A DNA stretch of 10,628 bases, taken from NCBI GenBank assembly GCA_035701505.1, contig DASSSA010000073.1, forward strand, positions 1 to 10,628, given 5' to 3'. The notes beneath the pieces were generated by a model. That model searched no databases and was not told where the DNA came from. It saw nothing but the letters and a program-made list of their open reading frames with translations. Made by a program: the position numbers and the translations under genes. Below are positions 1 through 6,518 of this stretch, in pieces. Within the stretch, counting starts at the first letter, position 1, and every line of letters starts with the position of its first letter. The DNA comes from AC-69 sp035701505. Lineage in GTDB: Bacteria > Actinomycetota > UBA4738 > HRBIN12.

Positions 1-55
1 TGCCCATCAGCGGTGCGCCAGCGGCCACGGCAGCCACTGCTCGCGGCCCTGAGCC

Positions 56-805
56 CTAGACGTCAAGGCCGAATGTCCGGATGGCCGTCCCTCCCAGCAC
101 CATGTCGACTTCCTTGTCGGCGAGGCCGAGTTCGCGTACCTTGCTGATCTCCACGGCCAGGTTGACGGGGTGGTCCGAGCCCATCATCACGCGGTCAGCG
201 CCCAGGGTGCTGACTGCGTAGGCGATGTCGGGACCCATCGACCAGGACGTCTCCAAGGAGATGTTCGGGTAGTTCTCGGCGATCCAGATGACGTCGGCGC
301 TCAACGTCGCGGCGCCCATGTGGGCCGCGATGATCTTGAGGTCGGGATAGCGCTTTGCCAGGGGGATCAAGTGTCCGGGTGAGGACAGGGGGATGCCGAA
401 CGTGGCGATGTGCACCATGACGGGGATGCCGAGCTCACCGGCGATCTCGAACAGGACCTGAGCGTCCTTGCCGTTGGGGTTAAGGGCGTGCCCGATGGTG
501 TGGCACTTCACGGCGACGAAGCCGAGGTCTCGAACGCAGCGGCGAACCTCCTCGGCCGCCGCCCTCGGCTCGTAGTGAGGATTGACGCTGGCCATCCCGA
601 AGACGCGCCCTGGCCGCGACGCCGCAAACTCGGCGATGCGGTCGTGCGCCTCCCGCGCGCTCGGCAGCGCCCCAGGCCAGGGTTGGATGATCGACGCCCG
701 CACGTCGTTTCTGTCCCGCGCCGCGGTGATCTCCTGCTCGGTGGCCACCCAGCTGTCGAAGACGCATCCGGTCCCCAGATGATGATGCGCGTCGATGATG
801 GGCAT
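56..805 (-). CDS. Amidohydrolase-2 family metal-dependent hydrolase (lactonase-like)
   Basis: Encodes a 249-residue single-domain TIM-barrel hydrolase of the amidohydrolase 2 type. The N-terminal D5-A-H7-H8-H9 supplies the HxH metal motif. K100 (in VKCHT), H132 (in VMVHI), H162 (in IAAHMG) and D211 (in GSDHP) lie where the barrel-strand metal and catalytic residues of this superfamily are expected. There is no signal peptide, so it should be cytosolic. The ATG at 805 is preceded by a strong ribosome binding site (GGAGG, 5 bases upstream) that sits just after the kinase stop codon. The gap to the kinase is 12 bases, so the two genes are probably co-transcribed. Family members include sugar lactonases, decarboxylases and other C-N or C-O hydrolases. 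Next to a 2-keto-3-deoxy-sugar-acid-type kinase a lactonase role is attractive, but it is inferred from context only. At about 250 residues it is on the short side for the family, yet both ends look intact. Confidence 0.9.
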   Translation of the reverse strand: MPIIDAHHHLGTGCVFDSWVATEQEITAARDRNDVRASIIQPWPGALPSAREAHDRIAEFAASRPGRVFGMASVNPHYEPRAAAEEVRRCVRDLGFVAVKCHTIGHALNPNGKDAQVLFEIAGELGIPVMVHIATFGIPLSSPGHLIPLAKRYPDLKIIAAHMGAATLSADVIWIAENYPNISLETSWSMGPDIAYAVSTLGADRVMMGSDHPVNLAVEISKVRELGLADKEVDMVLGGTAIRTFGLDV

Positions 806-817
806 GCGTGCCTCCTT

Positions 818-1789
818 TCAGCGTTCGATGCCGGCCGGATCGGACTTCAACAGCGCGTCGACCTCGGCTGTTGTGGCCCACAGCAGGTCGCCACGAAAGG
901 TCTGCTTGAGGGCGGCGACCGTGGTCGCGTACCGCAACGCCTCCGCCGTGTCGGCAAGATCGATCCCATGGAGGAACCCCGCGACGAACGCGTCCCCGCG
1001 GCCGATGGGGTCGACCTGCGCGGCGCGGAGGGCCTCGACCCGGTGCGGCCGCCCGTCCCAGGCCGCGGCGCCTTCGGCGCCGGCGGTCACCACCACAAGG
1101 GGGCAGTCGAAGCGTTGCGCCAGCCAGGCCGCCTGCTCCTCTGGGACGCCGCCGGCTCCGAACAGCCGCTCCGCGTCGCGGCTCGAGCTGAACAGGAGGT
1201 CGACGCTCTGTACCAGCTGTGCCAGCGTGGCGGCCGCCTCCGATGCGGGCCACAGTGTGGCGCGGTAGTTGACGTCGAAGGAGATGGTGCGGCGCCTGGA
1301 CCGGGCAACCCGCAGTGCGCGCACGACGATCTCTAGGCAGGAAGGGCTCAGGGCAGGCGTGATGCCGGTCAGGTGCAGCCGCCGCGCGCTACCCACGTAG
1401 TCCCAGTTGATCTCGTCTGGCCGGGTCCGGGCGAAGGCGGAGTCGGCCCGGTCGTAGATCACCCGCCCCGGGCGGGGCGGAGCGGCGTCCTCCCAGTAGT
1501 AGATGCCGAGCCGTGCGCCGCTATCCACCCACCGCACTCGTGAGGTGTCCACGCCGTGCTCGCGGATGCGGTTCGCCACCAGCCGGCCGAGCGCGTTGTC
1601 GGGCAGGCTCGACACCCAGCCGCTAGGGTGCCCGAGCCGGGACAGTGCCACGGCGACGTTGGACTCGGCACCGGCGACGGCGATGTCGAGATGACTGACC
1701 GCCTCCAGCGACTGGCCGGCCGGCGCCATGAGCCGCAGCATGGTCTCGCCGATTGTGATGAGCTCGAGCGCTCGATCGTGGTCGCTCAT
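818..1789 (-). CDS. PfkB-family carbohydrate kinase, 2-keto-3-deoxygluconate kinase-like
   Basis: Encodes a 323-residue ribokinase-fold kinase. It opens with the typical first strand (LITIGETMLRL, residues 10-20) and has the glycine/asparagine PfkB signature near residues 39-53 (AGAESNVAVALSRLG). The C-terminal ATP-site/anion-hole signature reads DPIGRGDAFVAGF, with the catalytic base at about D266. The family usually has GAGD here and this protein has GRGD, a mild deviation. The tail (FRGDLLWATTAEVDALL) resembles KDG kinases more than ribokinase or fructokinase, so ATP-dependent phosphorylation of 2-keto-3-deoxygluconate or a related sugar acid is the best guess. The ATG at 1789 overlaps the stop of the upstream solute-binding-protein remnant as ATGA. 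The nearest Shine-Dalgarno (AAGGAG, 1792-1797) is only 2 bases from the ATG, and the next Met is already inside the core fold, so initiation probably relied on coupling. No aldolase is visible in the window. Confidence 0.9.
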   Translation of the reverse strand: MSDHDRALELITIGETMLRLMAPAGQSLEAVSHLDIAVAGAESNVAVALSRLGHPSGWVSSLPDNALGRLVANRIREHGVDTSRVRWVDSGARLGIYYWEDAAPPRPGRVIYDRADSAFARTRPDEINWDYVGSARRLHLTGITPALSPSCLEIVVRALRVARSRRRTISFDVNYRATLWPASEAAATLAQLVQSVDLLFSSSRDAERLFGAGGVPEEQAAWLAQRFDCPLVVVTAGAEGAAAWDGRPHRVEALRAAQVDPIGRGDAFVAGFLHGIDLADTAEALRYATTVAALKQTFRGDLLWATTAEVDALLKSDPAGIER

Positions 1790-2105
1790 GACTCCTTGTG
1801 CTTGAACTGGACGATGTTCTGGATCGCCGCGGCGTAGGCCTCTGGCGCATACGAGGGATCGGCCCAGTCGTTGACCTCGGCTACCATTTCGATGTCGGCA
1901 TGGTTGGCGACGAAGTAGGCCTTGTAGCCCTTGATGCCGTCAAGCACGTTGGGGACGGGAACGTGCCGAGCGCGACCTTGCCCCGGCCGCCGATGGCCTC
2001 GGTGAGCAGCTTGGCCCCCACCTGGCCGGCCGCGAAGCCGTTGACGCCGAGGATCGAGAAGCGCTTGCGCTTCGGCGCGTCGCCGATGATTCGCCGCATG
2101 ATCGC
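1786..2105 (-). pseudogene. Remnant of a ribose-type (CUT2-like) ABC sugar-binding protein
   Basis: Two overlapping frames together match the middle of a periplasmic sugar-binding protein of the ribose/galactofuranose type. The first frame (about 2105 to 1950) reads a stretch including ILGVNGFAAGQVGAKLLTEA and KVALGTFPSP. The second frame (about 1953 to 1786) continues with NVLDGIKGYKAYF, DIEMVAEVNDWADPSYAPEA and then a short tail, VQFKHKES. The N-terminal half, including the signal peptide, is missing. About 100 residues before the tail also appear deleted. The frame change falls in a run of C residues near 1950 and looks like loss of one base. An in-frame TGA closes the first frame just upstream. 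The surviving stop overlaps the kinase start as ATGA, so this gene once sat directly upstream of, and was coupled to, the kinase. It cannot make a working binding protein. Homology is judged by eye from family patterns. Confidence 0.75.
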
Positions 2106-2148
2106 CCCCGGCGCTCACAAGCCGGGATGCCTCCGATGCCGCGAGGAT

Positions 2149-2163
2149 TTCCATATTGTGGAA
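2149..2163. promoter_or_regulatory. Palindrome resembling an IclR-family operator
   Basis: On the plus strand the site is TTCCATATTGTGGAA, with perfect 5-base arms TTCCA/TGGAA around a 5-base centre. On the minus strand, extended by one base at each end, it shares 12 of 17 positions with the site at 8863-8879 in front of the IclR gene: the first eight bases (GTTCCACA) and the later GGAA are identical. TTCC/GGAA dyads of about 15 bases are typical of IclR-family operators. The site lies in a small AT-rich island inside high-GC pseudogene debris, directly beside a second palindrome. I infer that it is an operator left from the original promoter of this cluster, possibly still bound by the local regulator. 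Confidence 0.5.
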
Positions 2164-2178
2164 CCATTTGTCAAATGG
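2164..2178. repeat. Perfect 15-base palindrome abutting the IclR-like site
   Basis: CCATTTGTCAAATGG is a perfect 7-1-7 inverted repeat immediately adjoining the TTCC/GGAA palindrome, with no base between them. It could be an operator for a second transcription factor or a second dimer site. On the minus strand it contains TTGACA, a consensus -35 hexamer, but no -10 hexamer lies at normal spacing, so I do not call a promoter. It is too short and not followed by a T-run, which argues against a terminator. Confidence 0.45.
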
Positions 2179-2222
2179 TAGAACAGCAGTATGCGATTGC
2201 TCCCCACGGGTGTCAACGGGCA

Positions 2223-2423
2223 GCCTCGTGCCATAGCGCCGATCAGCGGGTTCGTGCAGAACAGCAGGTCGACCGACGAGACACCCAGACGGCTCAGTCC
2301 GATGGCCAGGTAGGACTCCGCCCCGGCCACGTCCAAGTGCCGCACGCCGGCCTGCTCCAAGCCTTCCCCGACGGGCGCGGTGCGGTGGTGGAGGGACTCG
2401 CCGATCGTGACCACGTCTGGCAC
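2223..2423 (-). pseudogene. N-terminal fragment of a second PfkB-family kinase
   Basis: Starting at a GTG at 2423 with AAGGAG 10 bases upstream, this frame reads VVTIGES, then LDVAGAESYLAIGLSRLGV, then NPLIGAMARG. The segment parallels residues 10-75 of the intact kinase downstream (LITIGET, AGAESNVAVALSRLG, DNALGRLVANR). Homology stops near 2223. The remaining roughly 250 residues, including the catalytic GxGD motif, are absent, and the frame runs on into unrelated codons. The DNA is well diverged from the intact kinase, so this is not a recent tandem copy. It lies 46 bases after the last ATPase gene and has kept a good ribosome binding site. It was therefore probably once the operon's own downstream kinase. 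It may still be translated as a useless short peptide. Confidence 0.7.
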
Positions 2424-2469
2424 TGCCGCACCGCTCCTTCCTGCGTGATGCCTCACTCGATGTCGGAGA

Positions 2470-3573
2470 TCAGCTCGCCTCGTCGGCCGGTAGGGCGTCC
2501 TCCGCTGGCAAGAGCCGCTGCTCGGAGTCGCCATCGAACACGTGCACCAGCTCGACGCTGGTGCACAGCCCCACGATCTGGCCGAGCTGCAACCCTGTGT
2601 CGGCCGGGACCACGGCCTTGACGTGCAGCTCAGGACCGACGCGGAGGTCCACGATCTGCTCCAGGCCCCTCATCTGGACGACCTCGACGGTGGCCCCGAA
2701 CATCCCCTCGTCGGCGGTAACCCGCAGATGTTCCGGCCTGATGCCGACCACGACGTACCGCCCGCTCTCGAGTTCAACGGGAAGCTTGAAGCAGAAGTCG
2801 GAGTGGACGAAACACGTGCTGCCGTCCCGGTTCTCGGTTCGGCACCCGATGAGGTTTATGGCCGGGCTCCCGATCATGCTGCCCACGAACGGGGTGTCCG
2901 GTGAGGTGTAGAGGGTCTGGGGATCTGCGACCTGAATCCCCCGGCCGTCACGCATCACCAGGCAGCGGTCGGCCATGGCCGCTCCTTCCTCGAAGTCATG
3001 CGTGGCGTAGATCATGGTCTGGTCGCTCTCCTGCTGGAGGGCCTTGAGCTCCCCGGTCATCTCCTGGCGGATCTTGGCATCGAGACCGGAAAGGGCCTGG
3101 TCGAGCAGCAGGACCTTGGGACGACGGGCCAGCGCCCGGGCCATCGCCACCCGTCGCCGCTCGCCGCCGCTGTAGGTGTGGGGGTGGCGGTCCATAAGGT
3201 GCTCGACGTGGAGGAGGGCTGCCACCTCCGCCGCCCGTCGGCGCACCTCTGCCTGCCGAACCTTCCGCAGATAGAGGGCATGGGCGATGTTCCCGAACCC
3301 CGTCATATGCGGGTACAGGGCCATGTCCTCGAAGACCATGGCCACGTCCCGGTGCTGGGGTGGGACGTCTTGAACGTCCTGCCCGCCGATTAGGATCTCG
3401 CCATCGTCGGGCTGTTCGAGCCCGGCGATCAGCCGCAAGGTGGTGGTCTTGCCAGCCCCGGGCGGCCCGAGCAGGCAGAACAGCTCGCCTCCCTCCACCG
3501 AGAAGCTCAGTCCCTGCAGGGCGGACTTCCGTCCGTAGCGCTTGCGCAGGTCTCGGACGTCGATGAAGGCCAT
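2470..3573 (-). CDS. CUT1-type ABC transporter ATPase A with altered Walker B and Q-loop
   Basis: A 367-residue MalK/UgpC-type ATPase, with a nucleotide-binding domain at about residues 1-235 and a C-terminal TOBE/OB regulatory domain at about 240-355. Walker A is GPPGAGKT (36-43). The signature YSGGE (134-138) is functional-looking, the D-loop is normal (SGLD, 162-165) and the switch histidine is H192. Two key residues are changed. The Walker B catalytic glutamate is glutamine (LLLDQA, Q159), and the Q-loop glutamine is glutamate (MVFEDM, E82). Both codons (CAG and GAG) are clear in the sequence. In well-studied ABC proteins the Walker B E-to-Q change almost abolishes hydrolysis at that site while still allowing ATP binding. 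The start ATG overlaps the stop of ATPase B by one base (TGATG). I infer a cytoplasmic partner that forms a heterodimer with ATPase B and supplies the poorly hydrolytic ATP-binding face. Confidence 0.93.
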   Translation of the reverse strand: MAFIDVRDLRKRYGRKSALQGLSFSVEGGELFCLLGPPGAGKTTTLRLIAGLEQPDDGEILIGGQDVQDVPPQHRDVAMVFEDMALYPHMTGFGNIAHALYLRKVRQAEVRRRAAEVAALLHVEHLMDRHPHTYSGGERRRVAMARALARRPKVLLLDQALSGLDAKIRQEMTGELKALQQESDQTMIYATHDFEEGAAMADRCLVMRDGRGIQVADPQTLYTSPDTPFVGSMIGSPAINLIGCRTENRDGSTCFVHSDFCFKLPVELESGRYVVVGIRPEHLRVTADEGMFGATVEVVQMRGLEQIVDLRVGPELHVKAVVPADTGLQLGQIVGLCTSVELVHVFDGDSEQRLLPAEDALPADEAS

Positions 3574-4676
3574 CAGGAGATCCTTCGCTTCGTCGAGGGG
3601 TCGAACACCACGAGGTGTCGGGGTTCGAAGGCCAGAGTGATGGGATCTCCCGGAGCGGTGCTGAAGGGACTGGGGACCAGGGCCCGCACGGTCTGGCCGC
3701 CTTCGGCCTTTACGTCCAGGATCGTTTTGGCCGCTGTCGGACGAACCAGCTCCACCCGCCCTCGGATGCGGGGGCGCCCGTCAGCACCCTCCTCCTCGGC
3801 CGGGGATAGGTGGCCCGGTCGCACGCCTACCACCATCTCTTCTAGCGCGCGGTCCAGGCGCAGCGAGGAGGCGTCTACCTCGACCCCGGCTCCCGCCATG
3901 GTCAGGCGACCGGCCGAGGCGTCGAAGCGGGCCGGCAGGAAGTTCATGGGGGGCAGACCGATGAAGCCGGCGACGAAGAGGGTGGTCGGGTAACGGTAGA
4001 CCTCCGCTGGCTCGCCGATCTGCTCCACCTGGCCGTCGCGCATGACCACGATGCGGTCGCCGAGGGTCATCGCCTCCTCCTGATCGTGCGTGACGTAGAC
4101 CATGGTTCGGCCGAACTGGTACTGCCAGCTCTTCAGCTGGACTCGCATCTGCTCCCGGAGGCCGGCCTGGAAGTTGTTCAGGGGCTCGTCGAGTAGCAGC
4201 ACGTCCGGCTCTGCCAGCAGCGTCCTCCCCACCGCCACCCGCTGCATGGTGCTGAGGTCCACCCGGGAGGCCCGGACGCGGAGCACGTCATCCAGCTCCA
4301 GCTGCCGGGCCATCGACCTGACTCGCTCCCGTACCTGCCGTCTGGGAACCCGGCGGGCCTTCAGCCCGAAGGCGAGGTTGTCGTGGACGGTCATGTGCTC
4401 GAAGAGGGCGTAGCTTTGGAACACCATCCCCGCCTTCCGCCGTTGCGGGGGCCAGTGCGTGATCCGCTCGCCGCGCAGGTAGATCTCGCCCGTGGTGGGG
4501 TGCTCGAGCCCCGCGATCATGCGGAGGGTGGTGGTCTTCCCGCAGCCGGAGGGCCCCAGCAGGCAGACGAAGGCTCCTTCCTCGATGTCGAGGTCCAGCT
4601 CCTTGACGGCGACGGTGCCGTCGTCGAAGACCTTGCTCACCCGCTCGAGGCGGATCAGGACCTCGTGCTCGCTCAT
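3573..4676 (-). CDS. CUT1-type ABC transporter ATPase B with degenerate signature and D-loop
   Basis: A 367-residue MalK/UgpC-type ATPase with an N-terminal nucleotide-binding domain and a C-terminal TOBE region. Walker A (GPSGCGKT, 41-48), Q-loop (MVFQSYAL, Q87), Walker B with its catalytic glutamate (LLLDEP, E164) and switch histidine (VTHDQEE, H197) are all canonical. The signature that should read LSGGQ is LSTMQ (141-145), and the D-loop that should read SNLDA is NNFQA (167-171). The start is the ATG at 4676, which overlaps the permease stop as ATGA. The open frame continues upstream, but only as out-of-frame read-through of the permease gene. The changes complement those in ATPase A. In a head-to-tail dimer B's Walker motifs pair with A's intact signature, giving one good site, while B's damaged signature and D-loop meet A's altered Walker B and Q-loop. 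Confidence 0.93.
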   Translation of the reverse strand: MSEHEVLIRLERVSKVFDDGTVAVKELDLDIEEGAFVCLLGPSGCGKTTTLRMIAGLEHPTTGEIYLRGERITHWPPQRRKAGMVFQSYALFEHMTVHDNLAFGLKARRVPRRQVRERVRSMARQLELDDVLRVRASRVDLSTMQRVAVGRTLLAEPDVLLLDEPLNNFQAGLREQMRVQLKSWQYQFGRTMVYVTHDQEEAMTLGDRIVVMRDGQVEQIGEPAEVYRYPTTLFVAGFIGLPPMNFLPARFDASAGRLTMAGAGVEVDASSLRLDRALEEMVVGVRPGHLSPAEEEGADGRPRIRGRVELVRPTAAKTILDVKAEGGQTVRALVPSPFSTAPGDPITLAFEPRHLVVFDPSTKRRIS

Positions 4677-5545
4677 TTGACCAGTCCGAAGGTGAAGGCA
4701 CGGACCAGGAAACGTTGGATCGCGTAGCCGGCGACCAGCACCGGCAGCGACGCCACCATCCCCAGGGCAGCCTGCGGGCCATAGAAGCGACCCACGGTTC
4801 CCACGTACTGGCTCAGTTGCACGGGCACGGTCACGGCGGTCCGGGAGGTGAAGATCAGAGCAAAAAGGAACTCGGTCCAGTTCATGATGAAGACGAAGAG
4901 CGCGGTGGCGGCGAGGCCGCCTCGGACCAGTGGCAGCGTGATCGTGAAGAGCACCCGCCAGTGGGAGGCGCCGTCCAGCAGGGCGGCCTCCTCGATGTGC
5001 CGTGGCACGCCGTCGATGAACCCCTTGAGGAGCCACAGGGAGAACGCCAGCGTGGATGCGGTGTACATGAGGATCAGGCCCAGCCGGGTGTCGATCAGCC
5101 CCAGCGTCCGGTAGTACACGAGCAGTGGGACGGCGAAGGCGATCGGCGGGAACATCCTGGTGGCCAGCACGGAGAATGGCAGGAAGTTCCCTCCGACCCG
5201 GAACCGGGACACGCCGTATGCGCCGAGGAACCCGATGGCTACGGAGAGGAGCGTGGAGATCGGCGCCACGAGCAGGCTGTTGATGAGGGCCCGGTTCACC
5301 GGCTGCGCCGCGCGCAGCGCCTCGCCGATGGCGCCGCCTGGGAGGCCGGGAGCGAACAGGACCAGGTAGTTCGTGGCCGTCGGGTCCCGGGGGATGATCG
5401 TGGGGCGGCCGGCCAGCCACTCCTCGGGCGGCTTGAATGACAGCGAGGCCAGCCACACCACCGGGCCCAGCACCACCAGCACGACAACAGTGGCCACCAG
5501 GAGGCGGAGCCACGGCCGTCCCGTCCGATACCGCCCTCGGCTCAC
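4673..5545 (-). CDS. CUT1 ABC transporter permease, MalG/UgpE type
   Basis: A 290-residue inner-membrane permease. A first hydrophobic segment at about 13-35 is followed by a periplasmic loop and five further membrane segments (about 88-110, 122-145, 152-172, 205-230 and 257-280). The EAA loop that docks onto the ATPases is at 186-205 (EAALLDGASHW, then TLP). The start is a GTG at 5545 that overlaps the upstream permease stop (GTGA). Its own stop overlaps the ATG of ATPase B. It should pair with the upstream permease to form the translocation channel. The substrate is not evident from sequence. Confidence 0.93.
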   Translation of the reverse strand: MSRGRYRTGRPWLRLLVATVVVLVVLGPVVWLASLSFKPPEEWLAGRPTIIPRDPTATNYLVLFAPGLPGGAIGEALRAAQPVNRALINSLLVAPISTLLSVAIGFLGAYGVSRFRVGGNFLPFSVLATRMFPPIAFAVPLLVYYRTLGLIDTRLGLILMYTASTLAFSLWLLKGFIDGVPRHIEEAALLDGASHWRVLFTITLPLVRGGLAATALFVFIMNWTEFLFALIFTSRTAVTVPVQLSQYVGTVGRFYGPQAALGMVASLPVLVAGYAIQRFLVRAFTFGLVK

Positions 5546-6450
5546 AGCTCCACCTCGGTCCTCAACGGGCGCAGACCCGCCCAGCTCACCAGGACCACGA
5601 AGACCAGGACCAGAATGGCCGCCGCCGAGGCGAAGGACAGCTGGCCGAACACGAAGCCGGTCCGATACAGGTACAGGGAGATGCTCTCGGTGGAGGTCCC
5701 CGGCCCGCCGCCGGTCATGATGAAGATGAGGTCGAAGATCTTGAACGCCTCAAGCCCCCGGATGAGCAGGGCGATCAGGATCACGGGCATGATCGCGGGG
5801 ACCGTGATCCGGCGGAAGATCTGCCACTCGCTGGCCCCGAGCGTCTTTGCTGCCTCGATTGGCTCGGGCGGGACGGCGGCGAGCGCCGAATAGATCACCA
5901 GGAACATGAACGGCGTCCACTGCCAGACGTCGCCTAGCCCGATGGCGAGCAACGCCAGCAGGGGGCGTCCGAGCCAGTCCACGGAGCGGTCCGGTCCGAA
6001 GACGCCTATCAGCAGGTAGTTGATCGGCCCCTGCTCCAGGAAGAGGACGAAGAAGATCAGGCCGACCACGACCCACGGCAGCATCATCGGGAACAGCAAG
6101 ATGGAGGAGTAGAACCTGCGGGCGGGGAACTTCGTGTTGAAGAGGACGGCCAGCGCCAGCCCTAGGACCAGCTGGACCGAGACCACCGTCAGGACCAGGA
6201 CCAAGGTTCGGACGAACGCCGACTGGAAGCGGGGGTCAAGGAGCGCCCGCTTGTAGTTCGCCACGCCGGCGAACGGCGCCTGCCACCACTCCCGGCCCGA
6301 GATGGGCTCCCAGTCCACGAAGCTGAGGTAGATCGCGATGAGGAGGGGTACGACCAGGACCGCCCAGATCACGGCCTGCATGGGTAGGACCAGCAGTTGC
6401 TTGAACCAGCCGTCGCTGAACAGGAGGGCGTGCTTCAGGCGTTGCATCAT
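5542..6450 (-). CDS. CUT1 ABC transporter permease, MalF/UgpA type
   Basis: A 302-residue inner-membrane permease with six predicted membrane segments (about 20-43, 82-105, 115-138, 165-190, 220-240 and 272-292). The EAA loop is at 199-218 (EAAKTLGASEWQIF, then TVP). The typical family motif MTGGGPGTSTE follows at about 245-255. The start is set at ATG 6450, giving MMQRLKH, because AGGG lies 8 bases upstream (6459-6462) and the first membrane segment then begins at a normal distance. A longer frame runs upstream to 6594, but it reads into the 3' end of the solute-binding-protein gene and lacks membrane-protein character. A 68-base gap separates it from that gene. Confidence 0.92.
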   Translation of the reverse strand: MMQRLKHALLFSDGWFKQLLVLPMQAVIWAVLVVPLLIAIYLSFVDWEPISGREWWQAPFAGVANYKRALLDPRFQSAFVRTLVLVLTVVSVQLVLGLALAVLFNTKFPARRFYSSILLFPMMLPWVVVGLIFFVLFLEQGPINYLLIGVFGPDRSVDWLGRPLLALLAIGLGDVWQWTPFMFLVIYSALAAVPPEPIEAAKTLGASEWQIFRRITVPAIMPVILIALLIRGLEAFKIFDLIFIMTGGGPGTSTESISLYLYRTGFVFGQLSFASAAAILVLVFVVLVSWAGLRPLRTEVEL

Positions 6451-6518
6451 GGCGTAATCCCTGGTGGCCGAGCGGCCGCGGTCAGCAGCATGTCGCCGCG
6501 CGCAGACCCATCTCCCCT

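Noticed and set aside
1..37. Possible start of another minus-strand gene (GTG at 37, reading VAAVAAGAPLMG).
   Set aside because: Only 12 codons are visible, the ribosome binding site is weak, and no family can be recognised.
410..1336. Long plus-strand open frame of 308 codons opposite the amidohydrolase and kinase.
   Set aside because: It is antisense to two well-recognised genes, has low-complexity composition and is a common artefact of high-GC codon usage.
2146..2174. TTGACA on the minus strand as a promoter for the kinase pair.
   Set aside because: No -10 hexamer lies 16-18 bases away; TATGGA is at only 13 bases. The hexamer is explained by the palindrome.
4677..5513. Open frame continuing upstream from ATPase B, making an apparent 646-residue fusion.
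   Set aside because: The upstream part lies wholly inside the permease gene in another frame and is arginine/proline-rich nonsense. The ATGA overlap at 4673-4676 marks the true start.
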